NCBI GenBank assembly: GCA_951799425.1 | Contig: OX637402.1 | Location: 2,480,501-2,544,500 of the forward strand | Source: Ilex aquifolium | Taxonomy: Eukaryota; Streptophyta; Magnoliopsida; Aquifoliales; Aquifoliaceae | Length of the DNA: 64,000 bases | Reading direction: 5' to 3' | In this document: positions 35,511-47,258 of the stretch, piece after piece | Position numbering within the stretch: position 1 is the stretch's first letter | How the letters are laid out: the number at the start of each line of letters is the position of its first letter | Made by a program: the position numbers and the translations under genes | The notes under the pieces: model-generated | The model's input: only the letters and a program-made list of their open reading frames with translations | What the model was told of the DNA's origin: nothing | Database searches by the model: none

Positions 35511-35777
35511 CAAACACTTGAAGATTTTATCTATCCTTTATTGTTTCAGTTTATTTATTCTGTTATTTATTATTTTATGAAATAAAATTATGCGAAGATT
35601 ATTGTGTCCAGAATTGTTTTATTTTCCTAAAATTTATAAATAGCTTACAAAAGTCAGAACATGAGCTACCAACAAGGTAGACAAAAAGACAAAAGTCGTC
35701 ATCAAGGCTCTCTCCGTCATCGTCTACCTCTGGTGCCTCATATGGGACAAAGCCAGTGACTGCCTAACTGCTTCCCT
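35511..35777. other. spacer after gag
   Basis: AT-rich stretch with TTATTTATTATTTTATGAAATAAA, resembling a transcript 3' end. No coding signal. It leads into the GC-rich minisatellite. Confidence 0.4.
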
Positions 35778-36330
35778 GTGTTACCCGAGGCATCGCCCGA
35801 GCATCCCGAGACCTCGCCCAGGCCAGCGCCCAGGCAGGCACACTCCAGGCCAACGCCCAAACTAGCAGCGCCCAGACTGGCGTCGCCCAGGCAGGCGCCT
35901 CCTAGGCCAGCGCCCAGATTGACATCACCCAGGCCAGCGCCCAGGCTAGTTGTCACCCACCAGGATAACTGTCGCTCACCTTCTGCACGTCACCCAAGAA
36001 GGACCTCTCTGCTCCTGGCACCAGCACCCCTTAACGTCCGTGCCCAGCGGCACCCAGAGCCCCTCGGTGCCCAGCGCTCCTCGCCGTCTGGCGCCCAATG
36101 CTCCTCGCTGTTCGCACCCAGCTCCCTTCAGCATCTGTGCCCAGTGATGCCCAAAACACCTCGGCGTCCACGCCCAGCGCCCCTCGGCGTCTGTGCCCAG
36201 CGCTCCTCGATGTCTGGCGCCCAGCACTCTTCGGCGTTCGTGCCCAGCACCCCTCAGCGTCCGTGCCCAGCGGTGACCAGCGCCCCTCGGCATCCGCGCC
36301 CAGCACCCAGCACCTCTGGCTCCCAACTCC
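35778..36330 (+). repeat. GC-rich minisatellite (GCGCCCAG words)
   Basis: Two neighbouring arrays: short units around GGCCAGCGCCCAGGC (35815-35950), then units of about 30-40 bp around CCCAGCGCCCCTCGGCGTC (36035-36310). Both strands are open for long stretches (Pro/Ala/Arg-rich) purely from base composition. Related words recur at 39960-40110 and 51978-52128. Confidence 0.75.
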
Positions 36331-36485
36331 TCAGCGCCCTTCTCATCCCCATCTCAATGGAATGAGCCTCTACCATGGCAGCCCTCTCCCGAGCTATATG
36401 TAGCTTGGCCTCAGATCCGACGGCCCTTGGGGCACTTGCAGCTCTGACTTTGTTCTCGCACAGACAGTCATCTTATTAGTATCAA

Positions 36486-36990
36486 GCTTCACACTCTCTC
36501 GCGAGTCGCCAAGAAAATCGGCCTGAATCTATCCCTGCTCCTAAACAGCCTATTATCCAGCTTCGCACTCTCTCGTGAGTCGCCAAGAAGCTTGACCTGA
36601 ATATATTTTTGCTCTTAAGCAGCCCATTATCCAGCTTCGCACTCTCTCGCGAGTCGCCAAGAAGCTCGACCTGAATCTATCTCTGCTCCTAAGTAGCCTG
36701 TTATCCAGCTTCGCACTCTCTCACGAGTAGCCAAGAAGCTCGGCCTACCTCTGCTCTACTCTCAAGCAGGCAGTCTATCTCCAGCTTAACGACTCTCTTA
36801 CGGGTCACCAAAAGCTTGGCCTATTTCTGCTCTACTCTCAAGCAGGCAGCCTATCTCCAGCTTAGCGGCTCTCTCATGGGTCGCCAAAAGCTTGGCCTAC
36901 CTCTGCTCTGCTCTCAAGCAGACAGCATATAACTCCAACTTAGGGTCTCTCTCATGGGTCGCCAAAAGCACGATCTAAATAGGGGTAGCT
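36486..36990 (+). repeat. 75-bp tandem array, about 7 units
   Basis: Units start CTTCGCACTCTCTCGCGAGTCGCC or variants at about 36486, 36561, 36635, 36709, 36785, 36861 and 36939 (spacing 74-78 bp). Each holds CTCTCNCGNGAGTCGCC, a small dyad. Units diverge toward the right. Confidence 0.8.
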
Positions 36991-38449
36991 CTCCCACGAG
37001 CAATCCTCAAACTCTGTCTCTACTCTCGCGCAGATAGCCTGCCTTACTCTTTCCAAGTAATCATGTTAGATATTTTAATGTTTAGAATAACATTGTTTTT
37101 GTCATCTCTAGGCAGGCTCTTGAAACTCAAGCCACCAGCAAGCATTCAAAAAGTAGAATGTGAAGGAAAGGAGGCGGGTACAAAATCAAAGTTGATAATG
37201 CCCTCTGGACTTCGAGATCCAACCTCTGTCATATCCCCGGGAGTCACGGACCTCCAAAGCCGCTCCTTGACCAAAGTCAAGTCAAAGCATGGACACCGAG
37301 CCGCTACTAGAAACAGGACAGTTATATAGAGCTACACTCCCCGAAGAAGACCGCACTGGAGTCTCAACTCTTACAGCGGTACAAGGGCTATCTCTGGTAC
37401 ACACAGAAGTCCTAGTATGGGAAGGAGTGGGGGCACCACCGGATCCCATTCCCGGGAAGCAACCTGGCCATCGAACCTCCGTCGAAAGGCACTGGGGGCA
37501 TCAAAACCTCGCCTTCTTGGGAGGAGGGGAAGACACCACTGGCTTGATCCGAAATGTGTACACCCAAGTGCAGGCGGTCAAGTTGTAGTAATAATCTGGT
37601 TTGAGTCCAGAGTCGAATCCTCAGGGAACTATGGTTGGTGTTCTTTGAAGTAAATAGTGAGAAAGACTTGTAATTGGAAATATTATGATTTTGAAGTTGT
37701 TGGAAGTTTTGGATAGAATGTAAGATTCTTTCCAATGGGTATTTTGCTAGACAAAATATAAGATGATTAAATGTAACAAACACTCTTTGGTTCGGGAATC
37801 AGAATATGTAGTTGATTGTCCGGTGCATTATGTTTGTGCTTTATAACTCAATTAACTCCCGTGTCAACGGCAAATTAATCGGAAGATAGGAATGAAGTGC
37901 AATAATGGTGGACATTGAAAGTTTGTCATGAAGAGTTAGTTAGGGTACTTGCCTTGAATCAATGGATCTTTCCATGTAGGAGTCATCCATTTATCATAGA
38001 AAGATCCGTTGATTATACAAAGTACCTTTACTTTGCTAGGTGCATTCAATCACCCAAAAATCAAGTGGAGTATAGAACATTTAAGCATAAAGGTGATACA
38101 CAAACATAATGTCCGGATTAATCTTTTACATATCTATCATCCCTTCCCAAAGAGTGAATGAGGACTACTCACCCTTCATAGCTATGGTAAAGCTAGAATG
38201 ATGAATGATACTCATCCCCAAAAGGTGTTACAAAGTAAAATGCTCAAGCACTAGAAGTGAAATGCTTTAAAGTAAAATAGCTAAACAAGGAGCCGATCTT
38301 CGACAAAGAATGAGTGAATCACGTTCCACCCTTCACGGCTTTGGTAAAGCTCTAGAAAAGTGGAAGAGTTTCACTCCTCTAAGGGGAAGAAGGAAGCTCC
38401 AACAATGGAAGTAAAAGAAAACAATACTTAAATTAAAAGAAAGCAATAA
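36991..38449. other. gypsy interior, non-coding, possible nested LTR-like start
   Basis: No protein domain seen. From about 37555 the text TGTGTACACCC...GGTTTGAGTCC...CCTCAGGGAAC resembles the start of other plant gypsy LTRs. I could not find a matching end or target duplication, so a nested element is only a suggestion. Confidence 0.35.
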
Positions 38450-38670
38450 ATACTTGGTGTTTAATCCACAACCAAGAGATGATAATACATAAAAGAAAAC
38501 AACAACTTCTTGGTGTTTAATCCACAACCAAGATATAATAAAAACATAAAAGAAAACAATAACTTCTTGGTGTTTAATTCACAACCAAGATCTAATAAAA
38601 AGAAAACAACAACTTCTTGGTGTTTAATTCACAACCAAGATCTAATAAAAAGAAAACAATAACTCAAGAA
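38450..38670 (+). repeat. tandem repeat, about 4 units of 50-57 bp
   Basis: Each unit reads AACTTCTTGGTGTTTAAT.CACAACCAAG followed by an AATAAAAAGAAAAC tail. The core CTTGGTGTTTAATTCACAACCAAG is an imperfect palindrome, so each unit can form a hairpin. Confidence 0.8.
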
Positions 38671-38825
38671 AATAAATAAAGCAATAATACTTGAAAGATG
38701 ATTCAAGAAAAAGATTCAAGACCTTTGGAGTGTTTTCCACTAGGAAGAAATGTTTTTTACAAGAAAAATGAAACAAGATAAGGATGCCCATTACAAGCCC
38801 CCAAGGGGGGTATTTATAGACATCC

Positions 38826-39045
38826 AAATTACAAATATCCTAAAATATATTTATCCTAAAATATATTTAATTACAAATATCCTAAAAGATATTTATCCTA
38901 AAAGATATTTAATTACAAATATCTTAAAAGATATTTATCCTAAAAGATATTTAATTACAAATATCCTAAAATATATTTAAATATCCTAAAAGATATTTAA
39001 ATACAAATATCCTAAAAGATATTTATTTACAAATATCAAGAAGAT
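38826..39045 (+). repeat. AT-rich tandem repeat (AAATATCCTAAAAGATATTT)
   Basis: Units of roughly 42 bp made of ATTACAAATATCCTAAAA.ATATTTATCCTAAAA. This array contains the left breakpoint of the 12-kb duplication, and a matching short array lies at the duplication joint (50915-51063). Confidence 0.8.
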
Positions 39046-40624
39046 CTTGATTTACACTTTGATCTCCCTTTGTTTTGAGCTTTAATAATTTACACCCTAT
39101 GCTTTGATAAGTTGCTCTCCATGCTTTGATAATTGGCTCCCGTCGTTTTGACGCATAAAAACCTGAAAAGAACAACATTCAATGCATTATCCTTAATTCA
39201 CACATTAACCCTAATTAGATTTATTTTGACTATTTTAACTTTATTTAATTACATAATTGACCTTTTAATTTAATTACATTTTGCATTAATTAGGGTTAAT
39301 CAACCACCCTAGATGCATAGAGAACCTCAACATCCATCATCGCTCTATCAACGGGAGCGCCTGTAATTAGAGACATGGTCAGTATAAAGAACCATCATCG
39401 AAAATACATTAAGGTGAAAACAGGATTGGAGAAAGCGGGTTCGCCTCTTACCCAATCGAAAGCCATCATAGTCTCCCTCTCTGGCAAAAACCCAGAATGC
39501 CAATTCGTCACCCATGAGTGCCTGACAGCTGCCTGCCAGAAAGCAGCTTCCCACCACCGTCGGTTTCACGAATTTGTGCTTAAAACTCAAATTCTGAGAG
39601 ATAGAAGCATTTTTTGGGAAAAATTGTTGACCAAACCGCCTACGGTAGTTTGTATGTCGTAGATCTAGAAAAAAATACCCGAATTCAAAAAAAAAAAATT
39701 AGCCTCAAACGAACAATTGAGCACAAAGTTATGACCATTCGAAGTTTTACCGGCTTTTTATAATTTTCTAATGCTCCAACCCAGTAGCCCCTTGGGCGCC
39801 TCCAGCCCCTTGGGCACTGCCCAGTACTCCCACGCCGCCTCTTACAAGCCCAAAGTTGTCGCCCATCTGGAGCACGTCGGTGCCACCTCTACCTCCTCAT
39901 CTCCTGCTCACGTCATCCAAGGTCTTAATACCTGATCAGCCAACTCAGAAGCACCCACACTGGCGACGCCTTCTGCGCTAGGAGAGTCGCCCAGGCCGCC
40001 TATGGAGCCAGCGCCCAGCGCCCGCCTGCCTGACATCCACCTGTCTGGCGCCCATCTGCCTGGCACCCACCTACCTGGCGCCCCGCGCCCAGGATAGCCA
40101 AGGCTCTCTCTTAGTCTTCCATCTCGCCTAAAGGCGCCGCCTCCTCTCTCACATTGGGTGCTGCCCATGGCCCCCTCAACTGTCCAAGCATTGCCCATTG
40201 CTCCTCCAATGTTCCCCACACCAAAAGTCACGACAAAAGTTCCCAAATGCCTCTCACCATCGCCATCAAAAGAGCCCACTACACTCCCGGCGCCAACAGG
40301 CCACGGGCGCTGCCCAGCCCTGGGCCAGCCCTCTTGAGCTCTTCGTCGTCTCGCCAACGGTACCCACCTTATTCGAGCTCCTAGTATCCATGGATTTGTT
40401 GTGATTTGAGAAAAAGAAGACTAAGGAAGAAAGGAGGAGGAAAGACTAAAGACCTTTATTTATAAGCGAAGAGAATGCCGAAAAATGCAAAAAATATCAT
40501 ATATCTGTAAGCTCAACAGAGTCCGTGAAGATGAAAAAGCGTCGTGGGAGTAAGAAAACTCCTGCTCAAGTGAAGAAGAAGCACATGCCCTCAACCCCTT
40601 CCTCTCGCAAAAAGTCAGAGGCTT
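39046..40624 (+). other. gypsy element 1 interior, 3' untranslated part
   Basis: AT-rich up to about 39780, then GC-rich with GCGCCC words. Open frames on both strands (for example 39908-40357 minus) follow from composition. No protein domain recognised. The copy at 51064-52642 is the same. Confidence 0.5.
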
Positions 40625-40641
40625 AGGGCATGGGGGGCAAA
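40625..40641 (+). other. polypurine tract of gypsy element 1
   Basis: AGGGCATGGGGGGCAAA directly before the 3' LTR, the expected plus-strand primer. Duplicate at 52643-52659. Confidence 0.7.
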
Positions 40642-41402
40642 TAATGAGCTCGAAATCAACTGGGTTAGGCCCAATGGATTAATAAGGCCCAATTCACCTG
40701 CACCAAGAGGAACCCGAGTCATCAGAACCCAAAAAGGAGTCCAACACGTCAGTGCCCAAAGGAGCCTCCCAAGGGGGCGCCGCCCAAGGGGGTCACCCAA
40801 GCCCCTGGCACCACCCATGGGCTGGCCTCCTGTCTCTCCTTCGCCCTCCTCACTCTGCCACTTCGACTCAGTCCAGCCCAATCCAGGATCCTCCTTCCGA
40901 AGGAATAGGAACACCAACCCAGCTCAGGATCCTCCTCCGAAGGAATAAGAGCGCGAGGGAGAGAATATCAGGATATGCACGGAGATCTAATCCTACCTTA
41001 ATTGTACTTACCAAAATAGTAGAAGCTCTCTCCCCCACGTTACCGCCTCACCATACCTATATAATGTAAACCCTCTTCACATAAAGGGCATGACCTTAAG
41101 ACCTCTATAATTTGGGATCCCTACATACACTACACCTCCTTACACACATTGCTTCTCTCTCCTAAATCATTGTAATTCTCCCAGAGTGTACTCTCCCGGT
41201 TACATTATTCATCAATAAAGATCTCCGGTCACCGCTGATGTTCCCGAGAGTGGAGTAGGTTGCTCGGACCGAACCACTATAAATCTTTGTGTTGACTCCG
41301 TATTTACTGTTTTGCCATTGATTGCCTACTTATTGCTCATTAATTTCACCCTTACATATACTCGACTGTTGATCTTGCGCAATACCAATTTGTGCATCAT
41401 CA
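40642..41402 (+). repeat. 3' LTR of gypsy element 1
   Basis: 761 bp, starts TAATGAGCTCG (TG changed to TA) and ends TGCATCATCA. It is alignable along its length to the 5' LTR at 33070 with scattered changes and small gaps. Target copy GTATT follows. Confidence 0.85.
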
Positions 41403-41407
41403 GTATT

Positions 41408-43302
41408 CAACAAGGGTGAGAATCTTCCATGCGGCCAATTTGATTAAAGCACCTCCTTTGCCTGCAAGTGAGGTTCTAATAGCACACTCTAAAATAAACC
41501 CATGATTAAAATAATTTGTATAACAAAAACCCCCCACAACATAGTAAAAAGCTTGAACAAAAATCAACAAATCAAACTTACTTTAACAATAAGTAGGACA
41601 GAGATAGAGAGAAAGAGTGGATGCAGTTCCTTAATTCCATTTGTGTCGGCTCAATTAAGCAACGAACGCTTGGTGCACAAACATTCTCATACAAAACAAA
41701 CATCAAGGAAAAAAATGATGTCATCCAACCCAAGTAATATGGAAATATGAATTAAGCATAAAACCTCCAAGAAACTATACATAAGATTTTGGAGTAGCAC
41801 AATATACATAAGTTTTTTCATTTGATAGACTCTTGTGGCAACTTGTTTTGGTTTGGATTGATGTTGGTTTTCACTTCTGTGAGATTTATGTTCTGCTTGT
41901 GTTTGCTTGGGATCCTCCTCTATGTGGTTTTTTGCTTTATCTCTACTTGGGTTTTGATTTGGGTGCTTGCCGCTGCTTTCCTTTTGTTGATACATTTCTT
42001 TTGCTTATTAATCTTGTAATTTTTGTCTATTTGATGATCTTTTGTCTTAGATGCTCTTGCTTTCTTTCCTTAGGAAGAAGAACTACCATCCCTTGCTCTC
42101 CTTTTCTTTGGCTAGATATATTTGTAAATGAGGTATACCTTTGTACACATCCTTTTGGTTAATGTACCATAAAAAAAACTTCCAGCTAATCACCCGCAAC
42201 CTAGATCAAAACCACAGAAATTCAATTCACTCAAACCTTTTTGGTCATAAATCAAGATCGAAGTATATATGGTATCCAATACATTTCATAAAAAGAAACA
42301 AAAAATATGATACAAAACATAAACCACAAGACTAACACAAAATCCACTGAGCATATGTTAGAATATGCATGTATGAATTCTATCGAATTGAAAAAGGGAT
42401 TAAAAATATTGTAGGGACCTCGATTATTAGTTGTAGTCGAATGATGTTAGGAGCCATGAAAAACTCATGTATATGATTAATCCTACTCTTATCTTGAGTA
42501 CGATTGATTAAAAAAAACAATGTTCATCACTATCATGATTAATCTCCGCTATTCAACTCCGGTCCCATGTTCATTGCAACTACCAACATTGATGGAAAAA
42601 GCAGCAGTTGTAGCCTAACTATCAGTAGCTATTGAAATAAGCAATAGCTATAGTCCATGGAAAATGAAACTCACGAAATGATTCATCTTTCAAAATGATA
42701 ATTGAAGCATTCTCTTTAAATTAATATTTATCTCAAGAATTTGTAGAGTCTAGCATGCTTTGTGTCTCGGTTGCCTTTCTAGTTGCTTATTCAATTACAG
42801 ATGAACAAGTTTTTGGTTTATCGGTTCCAATTTAGTTTGTTTTGAGTGAACATATAGCCTAATCGGACAATCTATCGTTAAGATTCCACATCAGAACTCT
42901 TGCAATCAAATAATGAGGTAGTGGGTTTTCTCTTACACAAAATATTATGGAAGACTTATATATGGTTTCATTTTCCTTTTTTGAGTCGTAGTAATAACAT
43001 ATTGTATAAGAAATTGAAATGAGATACACAAATAGAAGTGCAAGTATGCAGGCTAATAAAGGAACGATTGAAAGAAAGTTACAGTACAAGTTTTCCGGTC
43101 TATTTAACTATAGAGCAGTTCTCTCGATCAAGTGGCTAATATCTTGTCAGTATCCTAACCTTAACTTTTATATGGAGTTAACTCAATAGAGGTAGGAGAC
43201 AGTGAATGTAAAAATTACTTCATGGGGGTTGAATTTCATGATTTTCATCTCAAGAAGAACTTGCCAAAAAGAAAACTATCCAATATGAAATCTCGAAAAA
43301 TG
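41408..43302. other. sequence between gypsy element 1 and solo LTR, no gene seen
   Basis: A T/G-rich stretch at 41820-42178 ends in GTACACATCCTTTTGGTTAATGTACC plus seven A. It could be the 3' tail of a LINE, but no LINE protein is present, and the hydrophobic frames in it are from composition. The rest is plain AT-rich DNA. Copy at 53426-55320. Confidence 0.35.
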
Positions 43303-43307
43303 AATTT

Positions 43308-44075
43308 TGATGATGCACAAATTGATATTGCGCAAAATCAACAGTCGAGTATATTTGAGGGTGCAATCAATGAGCAATAAGTAGGCGATCAATGGCAAAA
43401 CAGTAAATATGGAGTCAACACAAAGATTTATAGTGGTTCGGTCCGGGTGACCTACTCCACTCTCAAGAACGACAGCGGTGGCCGGAGATCTTTATTGATG
43501 AATAATGTAATCGGAAGAGTACACTTCGGGAGAATTACAATGCTTTAGGAGAGAGAAACAATGTGTGTAAGGAGGTGTAGTGTGTGTAGGGATCTCAAAT
43601 TATAGAGGTCTCAAGGTCCTTGGACATGCCCTCTATGTGGAGAGGGCTTACATTATATAGGTATGGTGAGGCAGTGAGGTTAGGCGATCACCACTATTTT
43701 GGTAAGTACAATTAAGATAGGACTCTACCACTTTGGTAAGTATAATTATGGTAGGATTAGATCTTCGTGCATATCCCGATATTCTCTCCCTCGTGCTCCT
43801 ATTCTGTCGGAGGAGGATCCTGAGTTGGGCTGGACTTGAGTTGGAGTGACAAGGTGAGGAGAGATACCACCGAGGCGGTATTGAGGAAGAGGGAGAGCAT
43901 GGAACGAAGGAGAGCAAGGGTCCCCTTGGGGTAGCCTCCTTGGGTGGTGCCCCTTGGGGTGGCCTCCTTGGGTGGCACCCCTTGGGGGTTGGTGTCTCTC
44001 CCTTTAGAACCTGGTTCGCTTGACTTGGGCCTCATTGACTTGTTGGACCCGGCCCAGTTGATTTTGGGCTCATCA
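43308..44075 (-). mobile_element. solo LTR, gypsy Tat-type, inverted
   Basis: The plus strand starts TGATGATGCAC and ends GGGCTCATCA, the reverse of the LTRs at 33070 and 40642. Perfect 5-bp duplication AATTT on both sides (43303-43307, 44076-44080). No internal region, so an LTR-LTR recombination product. Confidence 0.92.
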
Positions 44076-44080
44076 AATTT

Positions 44081-45583
44081 TACCTTCATCTCTCTGCTAG
44101 GTCCCATCCACTGATCCCGAAAACCATTTGGGCCGAAAATTGAATGTTTGCTTTTTTGGAAAAGGTAAACTAAGAGATCTATGTTCAATTTCATTGACTC
44201 TATCATCCTTCTTTTATTTGAATAGCAAATTTATGTTCAATTTACATATGTTGCTGCACTTCATTGCCTAGTATAAGTAACGCATGTCCGGAATAACTGA
44301 AAAAGGAAGGAAAAAATGTGGCAAGAGAATGGAGAAAGATAAATTAGTGGACTAATATTAAAACCGAAACCTACCTGTAGGACAAAATAACTTGAAAAAA
44401 ACAGTATAAAGCATATATAACTCTCTATAGATGTTGAATGATCTTTCCTATACTAATAGAACAAGTCGAGGAAAGAACATAGGAAGGGAAGATGTTAGTT
44501 ACATGGTGATCCTTCCAATAATAAATATTAGTCTTCGAGACCTTTTTGTTGGAACGGAAGTCCCAAGAATTATTGACAGCTCGTATGTATCAAATACAAA
44601 AAAAAATCATTAAAACCCTACAAAAAGAACTAGGGTTTACCTTCGAGATCGCTCTCGATTGATCTCATCTCAGAACGAATGCAAAATATAAAGACAGGCA
44701 CAGAAAACAGCTTAATGAACCCCACGATCTTCTGTCGTATATCTCCCAACACCAAAATCCGGATGTAGTTTGGGCTGCAAAAACTTTCAAATTTTTGCTC
44801 TCTCTCTCATCCTCTCTTAAAATGTGAATAATAAAGGTGATGTTGATTTAGAGGGTCTAGAGATCTATATATAGGTTACAACAGAAATCCCAAGGAGAAA
44901 TAAGGGTCGAGCTTCCAATGGGCCTAGGATTCCTATGTTCAACCCAGAACAAATATCTTGTAGTCCATTAATAATAAGTTAGTCCACTAAAAACTTATTA
45001 TTAATCTCCTTAGCCTTATCTCAAAAATTATATTTCGAACTTCTTATTATTATATGCTTAATAATCTCCCCACATTTAAGATTACAAATGTCCATCAATT
45101 AAATAAATTACTGATAATTATATTTAATTGACTTCTTTTATTCCTTGAGACCTTACCACTCAACTTATTTGTCATGTTGGATAATTAAATCCACCTGTAG
45201 GGTTTGACATGAACAAAACTTATGAGCTTCCTCAAGAAGACATCATCAACCAATTTAAATACTAGACGTGGTTTCCTTTAATAATTAATTTTCACCATAC
45301 AAATAATATCGTCTCTCAATTCACCGAACTTATTGACTCAATATGAATCTCACTCTTTGATGAATTAAAGTGACAATTATTATATACACGTGGTAATTAA
45401 ATATCTCGGGATTAAGAGTATAAGCAATCATAATAACCATGAAGTATTTATTATCTTATTCAATCAGTAAAAGATAATAACATCAACATGGATTTGTTCA
45501 ATACACAAAGTGTACTAATGCAATAATCCGAGACATCAAATAGTCTCTTATAGACAAGATAGACTATGCCAGAATATTACACT
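44081..45583. other. intergenic, AT-rich, no gene seen
   Basis: Contains CT-rich and leader-like text (ACTAGGGTTTACCTTCGAGATCG near 44630) and AT-rich stretches. The composition suggests an old LTR in minus orientation, but I could not pair ends. The solo LTR at 45589 sits inside it. Copy at 56103-57605. Confidence 0.35.
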
Positions 45584-45588
45584 ACAAT

Positions 45589-46161
45589 TGATGATGCACA
45601 AATTGGTTTGCACACCACAGTCAAGTAATAGTATAAAATGCAATAAAATAAGTAGAGAAAGAGAAGACAAGGTTTATAGTGGTTCGGTCAACATGACCTA
45701 CGTCCACTTTCAATGGCTAAGTTCGCCGGGAATTTTATTAACTCCGGTGTGTTGGGAGAGTAGAGAATTACAAGAGGGAAGAGAGATGAGCTTGATCTTT
45801 GTGAGATGCCCCCCAAGTGATGGGGAAGCTTACAATTTATAGTCGTCTGCGTAGTAATTGAATGGGTAGTTTGACGGTCATAACGGATTGTAGCAACTTA
45901 ATAGCATTAAACAGCTTGACGACCTCTCCTCTCCTTGGCGACCTCTCCTCTCCTCAACAGGCAAGGGAGTGCTCTCCAAAGGTCTTGGCCAAATGATGAG
46001 TGAATGTTGACTTCCCCCAAGCGGCCCGGATGCTCTCTTAGTGGAGTAGCTCCCTAATGAGCTTGACCGGTCTGGACCACTTAGGGCCTGCTTGGTCTTC
46101 TACGAGCTTGGGCTCCTTTGGGCTTTATACCTGGATTGGATTGTTTGGACCTGACCCATCA
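45589..46161 (-). mobile_element. second solo LTR, gypsy type, inverted, shorter
   Basis: Starts TGATGATGCAC, ends GACCCATCA (573 bp), perfect 5-bp duplication ACAAT (45584-45588, 46162-46166). It shares the conserved block TTTATAGTGGTTCGGTC with the other LTRs but is otherwise diverged, so it comes from a related subfamily. Confidence 0.9.
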
Positions 46162-46166
46162 ACAAT

Positions 46167-47258
46167 CATACCGATGACGTGTCCAATTTCATTTAGGATT
46201 GTGAACCTATATTCATATTATATAAGGATCCAATAATCTGATCTTCTATGCATAAGCTGAACTCTATACATCAGATTATCTACAATATAAAATATAAGAC
46301 ACACATGCATACCATATATCAAATATAATGCAAACATTTTGCCCATATAGATTATCAATAAAATGGAAAAAAAAAAAAAACAAACTCCTATTAATAAAAG
46401 GAGTTTCACTACAAAAAGTAATCTTTTAGTATATAACTCTATCACTTTTCTCTTTTGTGTGTGTGCGTGTCTGCAGAGAGAAAGAGAGAGAGGGTGGGGG
46501 AGGGGAAGGGGAAGGGGAAGGAAGAGGGGATCTGTGTTTTTGCCAAATTCAATCCATCCTGAAACAAATGCATCTCAATGTAGATAAAGTTTTTTCAGTT
46601 ACTCATCCTCATGTCTCTTCAGTTATTAAAGAGTAGTTTAGTGGGAATATCAAAAGATTTTTATTTTTTATTTTTGAAAAAAGGAATATGAAAAGTAGAG
46701 AGGTGTTATATGGTATTTTGACATCACGTTGGGTGATGACTACGCTAAGATCCTCAATAATTGCGATATAAAGAATTTACAAGAAGGAAGAATATGAAGT
46801 GGCCTATGTTCAATCAATAACGGTTGTGTATTGAAATTAAGTTGTATATTTAGTTTTAGAATCCAGCGGGTCCAAGACATAAATCAATTTAATAGTTAAT
46901 GGAATAGAGATACAAAAGAACATAGGATATAAGTGACATTAGTTGTTTTATTAAGGTTATTTTTTAGTCAATTAAAAGTTTTTTACTTAGCTGCCTTTTA
47001 TTAGTAATAATACAGATATATCTATATATATGTACTTGTGAACATGCCCCTCTAAAATAAGCATACCTACTATGAAAATGTTTTCATATATCTATTTTAT
47101 AGTGGCTTATAAATTTACAATGACGCACATAACAATTTTAGATTAAATATAATGGCTCATAAATGCTTCTTTAGGATTTTGGTTTTTAATTTAACATGCA
47201 ATATTTTTTTGATCTAACCTAATTGTAATTTATCAGGCCTTGTTATTTTTTGTCACCT
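46167..47258. other. intergenic, no gene seen
   Basis: Has an A14-type run (46367-46380) and a GA/GGGGAA-rich tract (46475-46530). Otherwise AT-rich. The last part before 47259 may be an intron or 5' region of the FAR1-type relic (TTTATCAG acceptor-like at 47231-47238). Copy at 58189-59280. Confidence 0.4.

Larger units (their letters stand above)
33070..41402 (+). mobile_element. Ty3/gypsy (Tat-type) element 1, pol deleted
   Basis: LTRs 33070-33823 and 40642-41402 (both TGATGA-type starts and CATCA-type ends) are flanked by GCATT (33065-33069) and GTATT (41403-41407), a target duplication with one C/T change. Primer-site region GTTTGGCATCGTCTGTGGG follows the 5' LTR. A G-rich polypurine tract precedes the 3' LTR. 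Gag is present but broken; protease, RT, RNase H and integrase are missing. The interior after 35510 holds minisatellites, a 75-bp array and possibly a foreign piece. It is therefore non-autonomous. Confidence 0.82.

Noticed and set aside
35778-36365. 195-codon Pro/Ala/Arg-rich plus-strand frame and opposite frames
   Set aside because: Translation of a minisatellite; all frames look alike and no family is recognisable.
38826-39045. Regular repeats considered as a CRISPR-like array
   Set aside because: Units are contiguous, without unique spacers, AT-rich, and in plant nuclear DNA.
37555-39345. Possible nested LTR starting TGTGTACACCC
   Set aside because: No matching TG...CA end or target duplication could be found; kept only as a remark in the gypsy interior.
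39908-40357. 149-codon minus-strand frame, repeated at 51926-52375
   Set aside because: It lies over GCGCCC-rich repeat sequence, is Gly/Arg/Ala-rich, shows no domain, and open frames exist on both strands there from base composition.
41822-42162. Hydrophobic plus-strand frames that look like membrane segments
   Set aside because: T-rich DNA gives Leu/Phe/Val in every frame; no start context and no conserved motif.
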